Positions 15,178 to 24,368 are shown, counted from the stretch's first letter. The stretch: 64,000 bases of DNA from Nocardia yamanashiensis NBRC 100130 (GCF_001613325.1 NZ_BDCD01000029.1:62001-126000), one strand, 5' to 3'. Notes: generated from the letters alone by a model not told the origin. A program made the numbers and translations.

Positions 15178-17109
15178 GTGGACAGCGAGTTCGACGACAC
15201 GCGCCAGCCGGGATTCCACGGCCCGGCCGGTTCCCTCGACCTGCCAGAACCGACCGGCGTGGCACGTGAACCGGAGGCGCCGGCGGCCCGGCCCGCCGCC
15301 GCACCGGAGCACGACACGGCGGGGCCCGAAGTTGCCTTCGCACTGGAGGCTTCGGCTCCTTCGTCGTCAACTGCTTCCCGGCCGGAAGCCGTCCGCGCGG
15401 TCGCGCCGTCGATGCAGCGTTCGGCAGGCGGCATCGGCTCATCGACGCACGGGGTGGCCGAGGCCGGGAGTGCGGAATCCGGGGCGGGGCCGGAAGTCGA
15501 TGTGGCAATACACAATTGCGGTGGGGCGCGGCCGGGTGTGGGATCGGGGTGTGGGTTCTCCGAGCGAGTCGCGGGGATCGTCGAGCGGTGGAATCCGAAC
15601 GGGATGACGTTGGTGCGGGCGGCGGGGACGGCCGGGGCGGGACAGGTGGCGCTGATCGGGTGTGGCGCGGATGTGAATATGACGCTTTTGCGTACCGAGT
15701 TGGCGCGGTTCGCACCGCATGTGGATCTGGTTGCGCGGGAGCCGGGTTGCGGGGACGCCGGGCTGCCGGTGCCGGTCGCGCTCGTGGTGCTGGAGGGCGG
15801 GGCGCCGATCGGGGCGGGGCTGCTGGAGGAGTTGCGGGGGTTGATCGCGGAGGGGACGCGGATCGTGTTCGCGTTGGACGGGATTCACGCGCACGCCGAA
15901 TGGCGGGAGGTCAGGCGGCTGGATTGCGAGTTGCTGAGTGCGGAGAAGATGGCGGCGGAGATCGTGCCGGTGTCGGCGCGGATGGCGATGGCGGCGCGGG
16001 CGAACGGGGATGCGGCGCTGCTGGATCGGTCGGGGGTGGGGTTGCTGCATGCGCGGTTGGTGGCCGCGGCGGGGGCGGGGGCGGTGGCCGATCAGGGGGC
16101 GATCGTGCGGGAGCGGGTGCTGGGGGAGACTCGCCGGCGGATCGCGGCGGAGCTGGAGAAGGTGCGGTCGGGGCGGGAGGTGGCAGCGCTGCGGGAGGAG
16201 CGGGCGACCTTGCTGGCGGTGGGGGACGGCGGGCGCGGGGCGGCCATGGCGACGGTGCGGAATCGGGTGCAGCTGGCGCGGGTCGATCTGCTGCACGAGA
16301 CGGGTGCGCGGGTGCGGGCGCTCAATGCGGCGGTGCGGGTCGAGCTGGAGCGGCTGCCGGCGGGTGAGCGCGGCGGATTTCCACAGCGGTTGCAGTGTGC
16401 TGTGGACAAACTCACCTATGAGATGGATCGCGCGGTGCGGCAGCGCCTCGCCGAGGTCTCGGCGCAGCTCGACCAGGTGGTGCGGGCCGCTCGATCGGCC
16501 GCGCTCGGCGAGTGGGCCGGTCGGCCGGACCAGGACGGCCCGGCCGAATCGTCCGGGGCGGGAACCGGATCGGGGCGGGGCGGGGAGCTCGCGGTGGACA
16601 GCGAGTTCCGGGGTGCGGTGCGGCGGGCGGCGCGACCGCCCGAGGTCGGACCGGATCCGGGGCCGCGCCGCCGGGGTGTCGAAGATCATCTGGTGTTCGC
16701 GGTCGGGGCGTCGGCCGGAACCGGTTTGGGGCGGCTGGTGATGGCGCCGATGAGCCTGTTCGAGGGGCTCGAATACGCGCTCCTCCCGGTCGGTCTGGTT
16801 CTCGGTGTCGTGGCCGCGGCCTGGGTGGTGCGGGCGCGCGGCCAATTGGCTGAGCGCGCTCATTTACGGCAGTGGGTGGCAGATGCCCTGGTCAACGTCA
16901 AGGCGCAGCTGGAACAACGGGTCGCCACGGCGCTGGTGGAGACCGAGGAGCGGCTCACCGACCGGGTGGTCCAGGACTGTGCCGCGCGGATGGTCGAAAC
17001 AAACCGGAGGGTAGGGGAATTGGAGGCCGACCTGCGCTCGGCGGCGCAGCGGCGACCCGGCTTGACGGCGGCATGCGAACGTGACCTTGCCGCACTCGAA
17101 TTCGCATAG
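15178..17109 (+). CDS. degenerate dynamin-like membrane-associated protein
   Basis: A 643-residue protein. Residues about 1-105 are low-complexity acidic/Ala-rich. Residues about 105-300 resemble a bacterial dynamin-like GTPase domain but no Walker A is present. The hydrophobic strand and specificity region survive as VALVVLEGG and RIVFALDGIHAHAEWREVRR, followed by VPVSARMAMAARANG. Residues 300-500 are helical and rich in Arg/Glu/Leu, consistent with a stalk. One membrane helix lies at about 530-551, followed by a 92-residue helical tail. The start is GTG 15178, 6 bases after the upstream stop. With the upstream P-loop protein it may form a split or paired membrane-remodelling GTPase. This is inference; no catalytic residue supports activity on its own. 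Confidence 0.6.
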   Translation: MDSEFDDTRQPGFHGPAGSLDLPEPTGVAREPEAPAARPAAAPEHDTAGPEVAFALEASAPSSSTASRPEAVRAVAPSMQRSAGGIGSSTHGVAEAGSAESGAGPEVDVAIHNCGGARPGVGSGCGFSERVAGIVERWNPNGMTLVRAAGTAGAGQVALIGCGADVNMTLLRTELARFAPHVDLVAREPGCGDAGLPVPVALVVLEGGAPIGAGLLEELRGLIAEGTRIVFALDGIHAHAEWREVRRLDCELLSAEKMAAEIVPVSARMAMAARANGDAALLDRSGVGLLHARLVAAAGAGAVADQGAIVRERVLGETRRRIAAELEKVRSGREVAALREERATLLAVGDGGRGAAMATVRNRVQLARVDLLHETGARVRALNAAVRVELERLPAGERGGFPQRLQCAVDKLTYEMDRAVRQRLAEVSAQLDQVVRAARSAALGEWAGRPDQDGPAESSGAGTGSGRGGELAVDSEFRGAVRRAARPPEVGPDPGPRRRGVEDHLVFAVGASAGTGLGRLVMAPMSLFEGLEYALLPVGLVLGVVAAAWVVRARGQLAERAHLRQWVADALVNVKAQLEQRVATALVETEERLTDRVVQDCAARMVETNRRVGELEADLRSAAQRRPGLTAACERDLAALEFA

Positions 17110-17298
17110 CGGCTGGTCGGAGGTTTCGACCCGGTACCGACTGGACAACCCGATTCCATCCCTCGGGATATATGGCGTTAACCTGTGTGGCAGGAACCTG
17201 GGCGTCCGCTTGGTCCTTGTACGCCGTCCATCCGGGGCGTGCTATCGGCAAGGCGGGTGGGTGCCTTGCCGCAATTGGTGGCACTCGGTGTCGGGAGC

Positions 17299-17314
17299 CT
17301 CACGCCGTCGTGAG
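17299..17314 (+). promoter_or_regulatory. inverted repeat in the pckG leader
   Basis: CTCACG, loop CCGT, CGTGAG: a perfect 6-bp-arm hairpin 40 bases before the pckG start codon, inside a 244-base leader region. It could be an mRNA hairpin or an operator. A TAACCT -10-like element lies near 17180, which would give a long 5' untranslated region. Confidence 0.35.
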
Positions 17315-17353
17315 GTGACATACAGCGAAGCCGCCCATCTCAGGAGAGTTTTC

Positions 17354-19180
17354 ATGACCTCAGCGACCATTCCTGGTCTTCACGATGGCACCGCGCCCAC
17401 CGAGCACAAGGAACTGCTTGCCTGGGTACAGGAGGTCGCAGAACTCACCCAGCCCGACCGCGTGGTCTGGGCGGATGGGTCCGAAGCCGAAGCGGTCCGT
17501 CTCTCCGAGCAGCTGGTCGCCGCGGGCACCTTCAAGAAGCTGAACGAGGCGAAGAAGCCGAACTCGTACCTGGCGCTGTCCGACCCCACCGATGTCGCGC
17601 GCGTCGAGTCGCGCACCTACATCTGTTCCAAGACCGAGGCCGACGCCGGCCCGACCAACAACTGGGTCGACCCGGCCGAGATGCGCGCCACCATGACCGA
17701 GCTGTACCGCGGCTCCATGAAGGGCCGCACCATGTACGTGGTGCCCTTCTGCATGGGCCCGCTCGGCGCGGCCGACCCCAAGCTGGGCGTCGAGATCACC
17801 GACTCCGAGTACGTCGTGGTCTCCATGCGCGTGATGACCCGCATGGGCGCCGCCGCGCTGGAGAAGCTCGGCACCGACGGCGCGTTCGTGAAGGCGCTGC
17901 ACTCCGTGGGCGCCCCGCTCGCCGAGGGCCAGGCCGACGTGCCGTGGCCGTGCAACGACACCAAGTACATCACCCACTTCCCCGAGGACCGCGAGATCTG
18001 GTCCTACGGTTCGGGTTACGGCGGCAACGCGCTGCTGGGCAAGAAGTGCTACTCGCTGCGCATAGCCTCGGCCATGGCGCACGACGAGGGCTGGCTGGCC
18101 GAGCACATGCTCATCCTCAAGCTGATCTCGCCCGAGAACAAGAACTACTACGTGGCCGCCGCCTTCCCGTCGGCCTGTGGCAAGACCAACCTCGCCATGA
18201 TCCAGCCGACCATCCCGGGCTGGCGCGCCGAAACCCTCGGCGACGACATCGCGTGGATGCGTTTCGGCGAGGACGGCCGCCTCTACGCCGTCAACCCGGA
18301 GTTCGGTTTCTTCGGCGTCGCGCCGGGCACCAACCACTCCTCCAACCCGAACGCGATGGCCACCATCGACGCGGGCAACACGGTCTACACCAACGTGGCG
18401 CTCACCGATGACGGCGACGTGTGGTGGGAGGGCCTGGAGGGCCAGCCCGATCACCTGATCGACTGGAAGGGCAACGACTGGTACGAGCGCGAGTCGGAAA
18501 CCCTCGCCGCGCACCCGAACTCGCGCTACTGCACCCCGATGTCGCAGTGCCCGACCCTGGCGCCGGAATGGGACGACCCGCAGGGCGTGCCGATCTCGGC
18601 CATCCTGTTCGGCGGTCGCCGCAAGACCACCGTGCCGCTGGTGACCGAGTCCCGCGACTGGCAGCACGGCGTGTTCATGGGCGCCACCATGTCGTCCGAG
18701 CAGACCGCCGCCGCCGAGGGCAAGGTCGGCACCGTGCGCCGCGACCCGATGGCCATGCTCCCGTTCCTCGGCTACCACGTGGGCGACTACATGAACCACT
18801 GGGTGACGCTGGGCAAGAACGCCGACGCGAACAAGCTGCCGAAGATCTTCTACGTCAACTGGTTCCGCCGCGGCGCCGACGGCCGCTTCCTGTGGCCCGG
18901 ATTCGGTGAGAATTCCCGCGTGCTGGAGTGGATCGTCGGCCGCATCGAAGGCACCGCCGAGGGCGAGACCACCCCGATCGGCACCGTGCCGCACGCCGCC
19001 GACCTCGACCTGGAGGGCCTGGACGTCAATGCCGCCGACGTCGACGAGGCGCTCGCGGTGAACGTCGAGGAGTGGAAGCGTGAGATCCCGATGATCGAAG
19101 AGTGGTTCGAGTTCGTCGGCGACAAGCTGCCCTCCGGCGTGCGCGACGAGTTCGAGGCCCTCAAGGAGCGCCTGGGATAA
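17354..19180 (+). CDS. pckG: phosphoenolpyruvate carboxykinase (GTP)
   Basis: A 608-residue enzyme interconverting oxaloacetate and phosphoenolpyruvate with GTP/GDP, central to gluconeogenesis and growth on lipids. The GTP-binding P-loop with its hyper-reactive Cys is FPSACGKTN (Cys275, Lys277, Thr278). The family motifs NHSSNPNAMA, FGGRRKTTVPLV and MGATMSSEQTAAAEGKVG follow, and the length matches the roughly 606 residues usual in actinobacteria. ATG 17354 is preceded by AGGAGAG at a 5-base spacing. It is a monocistronic gene between a long leader and a strong terminator. Its position after the dynamin-like pair is conserved with M. tuberculosis. Confidence 0.97.
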   Translation: MTSATIPGLHDGTAPTEHKELLAWVQEVAELTQPDRVVWADGSEAEAVRLSEQLVAAGTFKKLNEAKKPNSYLALSDPTDVARVESRTYICSKTEADAGPTNNWVDPAEMRATMTELYRGSMKGRTMYVVPFCMGPLGAADPKLGVEITDSEYVVVSMRVMTRMGAAALEKLGTDGAFVKALHSVGAPLAEGQADVPWPCNDTKYITHFPEDREIWSYGSGYGGNALLGKKCYSLRIASAMAHDEGWLAEHMLILKLISPENKNYYVAAAFPSACGKTNLAMIQPTIPGWRAETLGDDIAWMRFGEDGRLYAVNPEFGFFGVAPGTNHSSNPNAMATIDAGNTVYTNVALTDDGDVWWEGLEGQPDHLIDWKGNDWYERESETLAAHPNSRYCTPMSQCPTLAPEWDDPQGVPISAILFGGRRKTTVPLVTESRDWQHGVFMGATMSSEQTAAAEGKVGTVRRDPMAMLPFLGYHVGDYMNHWVTLGKNADANKLPKIFYVNWFRRGADGRFLWPGFGENSRVLEWIVGRIEGTAEGETTPIGTVPHAADLDLEGLDVNAADVDEALAVNVEEWKREIPMIEEWFEFVGDKLPSGVRDEFEALKERLG

Positions 19181-19198
19181 GTAGCCCCGCAACGAAAG

Positions 19199-19235
19199 AA
19201 GCCCGCCCGCGCCATCGAGGTGCGAGCGGGCTTTT
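19199..19235 (+). terminator. intrinsic terminator of pckG
   Basis: An 8-bp stem AAGCCCGC/GCGGGCTT is followed by a run of five T. It also lies just beyond the 3' end of the convergent DUF4190 gene. Confidence 0.8.
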
Positions 19236-19243
19236 TCGTCTTG

Positions 19244-19543
19244 TCAGACGGCCAGGGTCCGGGCGAGTACGCCGAGGCTTTCGGCGGATTCCGAGCCCGC
19301 GGCGGAGAGGACGCCGACCGCGATGCCCACGACGGTCCAGATGATGCTGGCGACGATGCCGGTGATGGCCATGCCGCGCCCGGATTCGCCGGTCTTCTTG
19401 ATCTGCCCGAGGGAGACGAAGCCGAGGATCACGGGGAGCACGCAGAAGCCGAGCAGGCCGGTGATCAGGGTGACGATGGCGAGGGTGTTCTTCTTCGCGG
19501 GCTGGGCCGGGTGGTTCGGCTGGAGCGGCGGCTGGTAGTTCAT
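19244..19543 (-). CDS. small DUF4190-type membrane protein
   Basis: A 99-residue protein with a Pro/Gln-rich N-terminus (about 1-18) and two hydrophobic segments around residues 20-45 and 55-80, with the DUF4190 pattern of LLGFCVLPVILGFVSLGQIKK between them. Function is unknown; family members are small membrane proteins often attached to Pro-rich tails. ATG 19543 lies after a weak TGTACT -10-like sequence. It is convergent with pckG. Confidence 0.75.
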   Translation of the reverse strand: MNYQPPLQPNHPAQPAKKNTLAIVTLITGLLGFCVLPVILGFVSLGQIKKTGESGRGMAITGIVASIIWTVVGIAVGVLSAAGSESAESLGVLARTLAV

Positions 19544-19602
19544 GGCCGTAGTACAGCGGCCGGACCATGACTGAATCATGATCCGGCCGTGGGGATTCGG
19601 GC

Positions 19603-21033
19603 TCAGCTGCCCATCGGCATCAGGAGCGACTTGGTCTCGCAGTACGCCTCCAGTCCCTCGGGACCGTTCTCGCGGCCGATGCCGGAGGTCTTGTACCCGC
19701 CGAAGGGGGCGCACGGGTCGAAGGCGTACCAGTTGATCGCGTAGGTGCCGGTGCGGACGCGCGAGGCGACCTGCGCGCCGTGTTCGATATCGGTGGTCCA
19801 GACCGAGCCGGCCAGACCGTAATCCGAGTCGTTGGCGATGGCCACCGCCTCGTCTTCGGTGTCGTAGGGCAGCACCGACAGCACGGGACCGAAGATCTCC
19901 TCGCGGGCGATGGTCATGCCGTTGTTCACGTCCGCGAACACGGTCGGCTCGACGTACCAGCCGGGCAGGTCGGGACGCCCGCCGCCCGAGATCAGCCGCG
20001 CGCCTTCGTCTTTGCCCTTGGCGATGTACCCCTCGACGCGCTCGCGCTGCGCCTTGGAGATGAGCGGGCCCAGCTGCGCCGCCGGATCGTCGGGCAGGCC
20101 GACGGGGAAGAATCCGATGGAAGCCTGTAGCGCGTCCAGGATTTCGTCGTAGCGGCTGCGCGGCGCCAGGATGCGCGTCTGCGCCACGCACGCCTGCCCG
20201 GAGTTCATCAGACCGGCGAAGGCGAGCTTCGGCATGTCCTCGATATTCATGTCCGGCAACAGGATTGCCGCGGATTTGCCGCCGAGCTCCAGGGAACAGC
20301 GCTTGAGCTGACTGCCGGCGATCGCCGCGATCTTGCGGCCGACCGCGGTGCTGCCGGTGAAGGTCACCTTGTCGACGTCCGGATGCGAGACCAGGTATTC
20401 GGCCGCGTCGGCCTCGGCGGGGAGCACCGAGAGCACGCCCTCGGGCAGTCCGGCCTCGGTGAAGAGTTCGGCCAGCTGGTTAGCGGCGAGCGGGGTGAGC
20501 GGCGCCGGCTTCAGCACCACGGTGCAGCCCGCCAGCAGGGCGGGGGCGAGCTTGTTGACGGCCAGGAACAGCGGCACGTTCCAGGCGATGACGGCGGCGA
20601 CCACGCCGATCGGTTCCCGGGACACCCGGCTGGTGCCGAACAGGCCGGTACGGCTTTCGGTCCACGGGAATGCCTTGCCGAGTCCGGCATAGAAATCGAG
20701 GGTGGCGCGGGCCGGGACGTAATTCAAGGTGCTGGCGGCCATGGTGGGCGCGCCCATTTCGGCGGAGAGCGCGGCGGTCAGGTCGCCCGCTTTCCGATCG
20801 AGCAATTCCACCACGCGGGCGAGCAGCTGGGCGCGTTCTTCCGGCGGGGTGGACGGCCAGGTCCCGTGGTCGAAGGCATGCCGGGCGGCGCCGACCGCGG
20901 CGTCGACGTCCGCGCGGGTGACAACGGGCACGCTACCCACGGTTTCGAGGGTGGCGGGCGAGACGACGGCGAGGGTATCGCTGCTGGTGGGCGCGGTCCA
21001 GCGGCCGCCGATGAACAGGCTCTGGTAATCCAT
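19603..21033 (-). CDS. aldehyde dehydrogenase (NAD(P)+)
   Basis: A 476-residue ALDH-superfamily enzyme oxidising an aldehyde to its acid. The catalytic Cys282 sits in GQACVAQTR, the general base Glu249 in LELGGKS and the oxyanion Asn152 in AWNVPLF. The cofactor loop FTGSTAVG (about 225-232) is intact. Start ATG 21033 has a -10 element 6 bases upstream, so the transcript is probably leaderless. The substrate is unknown; the length and C-terminal pattern GIGRENGPEGLEAY suit the broad-specificity actinobacterial group. Confidence 0.93.
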   Translation of the reverse strand: MDYQSLFIGGRWTAPTSSDTLAVVSPATLETVGSVPVVTRADVDAAVGAARHAFDHGTWPSTPPEERAQLLARVVELLDRKAGDLTAALSAEMGAPTMAASTLNYVPARATLDFYAGLGKAFPWTESRTGLFGTSRVSREPIGVVAAVIAWNVPLFLAVNKLAPALLAGCTVVLKPAPLTPLAANQLAELFTEAGLPEGVLSVLPAEADAAEYLVSHPDVDKVTFTGSTAVGRKIAAIAGSQLKRCSLELGGKSAAILLPDMNIEDMPKLAFAGLMNSGQACVAQTRILAPRSRYDEILDALQASIGFFPVGLPDDPAAQLGPLISKAQRERVEGYIAKGKDEGARLISGGGRPDLPGWYVEPTVFADVNNGMTIAREEIFGPVLSVLPYDTEDEAVAIANDSDYGLAGSVWTTDIEHGAQVASRVRTGTYAINWYAFDPCAPFGGYKTSGIGRENGPEGLEAYCETKSLLMPMGS

Positions 21034-21039
21034 GAGAAC

Positions 21040-21045
21040 ACGTTA
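21040..21045 (-). promoter_or_regulatory. -10 element, leaderless start of the aldehyde dehydrogenase
   Basis: TAACGT on the minus strand ends 6 bases before ATG 21033. A GTCCCG/CGGGAC hairpin lies further upstream, near 21090-21106. Confidence 0.5.
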
Positions 21046-21302
21046 CAGTTTTGCGGGGATCGTTGTCTGGACTCCAGTCCGGATTCGCGTCCCGCTGAAC
21101 GGGACTCATTTAATCGCGCACAGTTAACCGGTTCGCAATTCGGTTTGCCTATCGGTGGCTTATGCTCTGCGTGATTCTTGTTCCGCCGCCGATCTGGCCG
21201 GTTGCTCGAAATTAGCTATTGGTACGTTTGATGCCTCGACCGTGCGCGGAATGCCGCCCGCGGCCGACTGCTGGTTCGATACGCGAAGGGTAGGCGAATG
21301 GC

Positions 21303-21506
21303 ATGACCGCTGTGGACATCGATCCTTTCCTTTTCCCGGAGATCACCGGGCTCGCCCAGGTGTCGGCGACCACGCCGATGCATCGGGCCGCGAGTCAGTT
21401 GCAGCGGGTGCTGCCGCCGGGGTGGCGGGTGGAGGTCGTCGAGGGTCCACGCGAGGCCGGCCGCTCGGGGCAGCCGGTAATGCGGTTGGTCGTGTCGGAC
21501 ATGTGA
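21303..21506 (+). CDS. small hypothetical protein
   Basis: A 67-residue frame encoding a plausible soluble peptide (begins MTAVDIDPFLFPEITGLAQV and ends with a beta-rich PVMRLVVSDM). It lies in an otherwise empty 0.7-kb stretch. The ribosome-binding site is poor and an out-of-frame ATG occurs 5 bases upstream. I do not recognise the family. Confidence 0.45.
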   Translation: MTAVDIDPFLFPEITGLAQVSATTPMHRAASQLQRVLPPGWRVEVVEGPREAGRSGQPVMRLVVSDM

Positions 21507-21718
21507 GGTTCGCCCGGGCCGCCGGACGCGCTGGGGCGCAAGGGCTTCGGCATCCGGTCGGCAAACCGGGAGCACTCGGGAAAATCGAATCCCGACCTGT
21601 CGGTTCGCTTTTCGGGGAACGCACTATTGCATTCCGCAGGCGTAGCGAGCATGCTTTATAGCTACCGTGGATAGCTCGCGCTACACATGAACCGTTGCCA
21701 CACAGGGGAGTCCGAGTC

Positions 21719-22021
21719 ATGGCGGTGCAAGTGGTAGACCGGTCGCTGATGACCAGCGATCTCACGCCGCACCAGGCGAAAAGCGTCGGTTTCGGTGGCT
21801 GGGTGGTGTCATTTCTGCCAGGCCGGACCCTCACCACCGAGCAGGCCACCGCCGCCCTGCAGGCCGCGGAAGCGGTTGCCGCGGTGAATGCCCTGGCCTG
21901 TCAGGTCGGGCTGACCGCGCTGGAGACGGTGGGGCTGGCAACCCAGGAGTCACCCTGGGGCGAACCCGAACGGACGGACGGTCTACGCCGATTCTGGCGT
22001 CGCGGCCGGCTCGAGCGCTGA
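21719..22021 (+). CDS. hypothetical protein
   Basis: A 100-residue frame starting at ATG 21719 with AGGGGAG 8 bases upstream. The product begins MAVQVVDRSLMTSDLTPHQA, has a hydrophobic central stretch (VGFGGWVVSFLPG) and an Ala-rich helix, then a basic C-terminus. It resembles small Nocardia-type hypothetical proteins but I cannot name a family. Its last 39 bases overlap the convergent methyltransferase gene. Confidence 0.55.
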   Translation: MAVQVVDRSLMTSDLTPHQAKSVGFGGWVVSFLPGRTLTTEQATAALQAAEAVAAVNALACQVGLTALETVGLATQESPWGEPERTDGLRRFWRRGRLER

Positions 22022-22873
22022 ACGCCGATCCGCCTGCGCCCCGGCCCGTTTGGTGGCCACCACGACCAGATTGCTGACCAGCAGCTCGCGCAGGCCCGGT
22101 ACCCGCACCATCCACCAGGCCCACCACGGGTGATAGCGCGGGAACACGGCCAGGATCTCCACCTCGTCCGGAGTCGAGTTCGCCCAGCGCAGGCCGTCCA
22201 CCGCGCGCACCGCGAAAAGCGAACGCCCGAAACGGTTCTTGGGTTCTTTGCCCTGCTTGCGTAGATACCGGCGCGCCGCGAACTCCCCGCCCAGGTAATG
22301 CCAGGGCCCCGTCTCGTGGCCGCCGAACGGGCCCAGCCACACCGTGTACGAGAACACCATCAGCCCACCGGGTTTGGTGACGCGCAGCATCTCCTCGGCC
22401 ATCACCCACGGCTGCGGTACATGTTCAGCCACATTCGACGAAATACAGACCTCGACCGCATCGTCCCGGAACGGCAGCGCCATCCCCGACCCGCGCACCG
22501 AACCCGCGACCTTCAGCCCGGCCGCGTGCATCTCCGAAGGATCGGGCTCCACGGGCAGATACCTGGCCCCGGCCCGGCCGAACTCGTCCGCGAAATACCC
22601 GGGCCCGCCGCCCACGTCCAGCACGATGGTCCCGCGCAGCGACCGCCCCGTCAGATCCCGATAGAAATCCGCCACCAGCTCCGCGGTATCCGTGGCCACC
22701 CCGCCATAAAAGACGGCCGGATCGGTCTGCTCGAACCGGAAACTCGACAGCAACCGCCACGACCGCCGCAGCGTCGCCCGCCCGGCGAACCGCGGGCGGC
22801 GCCCGGCCCAGCGCGAAGCGATCTGTTCAGCTCGAAGCACGGCGGAAAGTCTCGCACAACCGGCCACCCCCAT
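21983..22873 (-). CDS. class I SAM-dependent methyltransferase (Rv0224c-like)
   Basis: A roughly 296-residue methyltransferase. SAM motif I is VLDVGGGPGYF (about 83-93), the post-I acidic residue lies in PVEPDP, and motif III lies in the EMLRVTKPGGLMVFSYT region. The C-terminal half (WLGPFGGHETGPWHYLGG) is the pattern I recall from Rv0224c. The start is uncertain: ATG 22873 is listed, GTG 22840 is an alternative closer to the conserved region. It is divergent from a glycosyltransferase, as in M. tuberculosis, and is presumably part of the same envelope or glycolipid region. The methylated substrate is unknown. Confidence 0.85.
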   Translation of the reverse strand: MGVAGCARLSAVLRAEQIASRWAGRRPRFAGRATLRRSWRLLSSFRFEQTDPAVFYGGVATDTAELVADFYRDLTGRSLRGTIVLDVGGGPGYFADEFGRAGARYLPVEPDPSEMHAAGLKVAGSVRGSGMALPFRDDAVEVCISSNVAEHVPQPWVMAEEMLRVTKPGGLMVFSYTVWLGPFGGHETGPWHYLGGEFAARRYLRKQGKEPKNRFGRSLFAVRAVDGLRWANSTPDEVEILAVFPRYHPWWAWWMVRVPGLRELLVSNLVVVATKRAGAQADRRSALEPAATPESA

Positions 22874-23145
22874 CCCCGCCGCCCGTACTCTCGCGCACCC
22901 CCACCCGGGCCTGTCGCGGCGGGTCGCGCGCCACGCCGTAAGGCATCCGGACGAAGCCCTGGGCCGGTGCGGGCCGGTCGGCCTCCTTCGCCGGGTTTCC
23001 CGGTCGCTTCCGGATCACGGCACGGTGGCTATGCGCGGCGATCGGAGCGGGTCGGATGACCACTAAGGGGGTGGGGGTTGACGTGGGGCTATAGGGTGGA
23101 GCCCATTGTCCGTTGATCGTCGTAGTGAACCCTGGAGATCCGCCC

Positions 23146-24324
23146 GTGCGTGAAGTGCTGCTGCTGTGCTGGCGCGACACCGGGCATCCGCAAGGCGGGG
23201 GCAGCGAGCGCTACCTGGAACAGGTGGGCGCGCAGCTCGCGGCCAGGGGCGTGAAGGTCACTCTGAGGACCGCGCGCTACCCCGGGGCGGCGCGGCGGGA
23301 ACGGGTCGACGGGATCGAGATCAGTCGCGGGGGCGGGCGGTACACCGTGTATCCGCGGGCGCTCGCGGCCATTGCCTTGGGGCGCTTGGGGATCGGGCCG
23401 CTGCGGGACGTGCGGCCGGACGCGGTGATCGATACCCAGAACGGGATTCCCTTCTTCGCGCGCGCCGCGAGCGCCGCGCCGACGGTGGTGCTGGTGCATC
23501 ACGGGCACCGGGAGCAATGGCCGGTGGCCGGAAAACTGGTCGGGCGGATCGGCTGGTGGATCGAATCGCGGCTGTCGCCGCGGGTGCATCGCGGCAACCA
23601 GTACCTGACCGTGTCGCTGCCGTCGGCCGAGGAACTGACCGCGCTCGGGGTCGAGAGCGCCCGGATCGCCGTGGTGCGCAATGGCGCGGAACCGGTGCCC
23701 GCGCACGTGCCCGCCGGTGACGACGCCACCCGCACCCCGCATCCGAGCATGGTGGTGCTGTCGCGCCTGGTTCCGCACAAGCAGATCGAGGACGCGCTGA
23801 CCGCGGTCGCGGGCCTGCGCGGGCGCATTCCGGACCTGCACCTGGATGTGATCGGCGACGGCTGGTGGGCCGACAATCTGCGCGCGCACGCCGCCGAGCT
23901 CGGCATCGCCGACGCCGTCACCTTCCACGGGCACGTCGGCGAGGACCACAAGCACCGGCTGCTGTCCCGGGCCTGGGTGCACGTGCTGCCCTCCCGCAAG
24001 GAAGGCTGGGGGCTCGCGGTCATCGAGGCGGCGCAGCACGGGGTGCCGACCATCGGCTATCGCAGTTCGCGCGGGCTCACCGATTCCATCGTGGACGGGG
24101 TGACCGGCCTGCTCGTCGACGACGCCGCCCAGCTCACCGCCGCCGCCGGCGATCTGCTCGCCGATCACGAGGCGCGCACCGAACTCGGCGAGAAGGCGCG
24201 CATGCGGGCGCGCGAATTCTCCTGGGAGCAAACCGGAAACGGCGTCCACCAGGTGCTGTCGGCCGTCGCCCGCGGCCGGCGGGTGTCCGGTCTGGTCGCG
24301 CTGACGCCCGCGAATCAGCCTTAG
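23146..24324 (+). CDS. GT4-type glycosyltransferase (Rv0225-like)
   Basis: A 392-residue GT-B-fold glycosyltransferase. The N-terminal Gly-rich loop is HPQGGGSERYLEQ and the C-terminal donor-binding signature is PSRKEGWGLAVIEAAQHG with the conserved Glu pair spacing of GT4 enzymes. There is no membrane helix, so it is expected to act on the cytoplasmic face. GTG 23146 is favoured because GGAGAT lies about 7 bases upstream. It probably adds a sugar to an envelope glycolipid or polysaccharide, because neighbours are a methyltransferase, two large membrane proteins and a flippase-like protein; sugar and acceptor are unknown. Confidence 0.87.
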   Translation: MREVLLLCWRDTGHPQGGGSERYLEQVGAQLAARGVKVTLRTARYPGAARRERVDGIEISRGGGRYTVYPRALAAIALGRLGIGPLRDVRPDAVIDTQNGIPFFARAASAAPTVVLVHHGHREQWPVAGKLVGRIGWWIESRLSPRVHRGNQYLTVSLPSAEELTALGVESARIAVVRNGAEPVPAHVPAGDDATRTPHPSMVVLSRLVPHKQIEDALTAVAGLRGRIPDLHLDVIGDGWWADNLRAHAAELGIADAVTFHGHVGEDHKHRLLSRAWVHVLPSRKEGWGLAVIEAAQHGVPTIGYRSSRGLTDSIVDGVTGLLVDDAAQLTAAAGDLLADHEARTELGEKARMRAREFSWEQTGNGVHQVLSAVARGRRVSGLVALTPANQP

Positions 24325-24368
24325 CCGCTTTCTCTTTCGAATCCGCGCCGACCGGTTCCCGCCGCTCG

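Noticed and set aside
17110..17353. A riboswitch in the pckG leader
   Set aside because: Only one small 6-bp hairpin is present; no conserved riboswitch core could be recognised. It was kept only as an inverted repeat.
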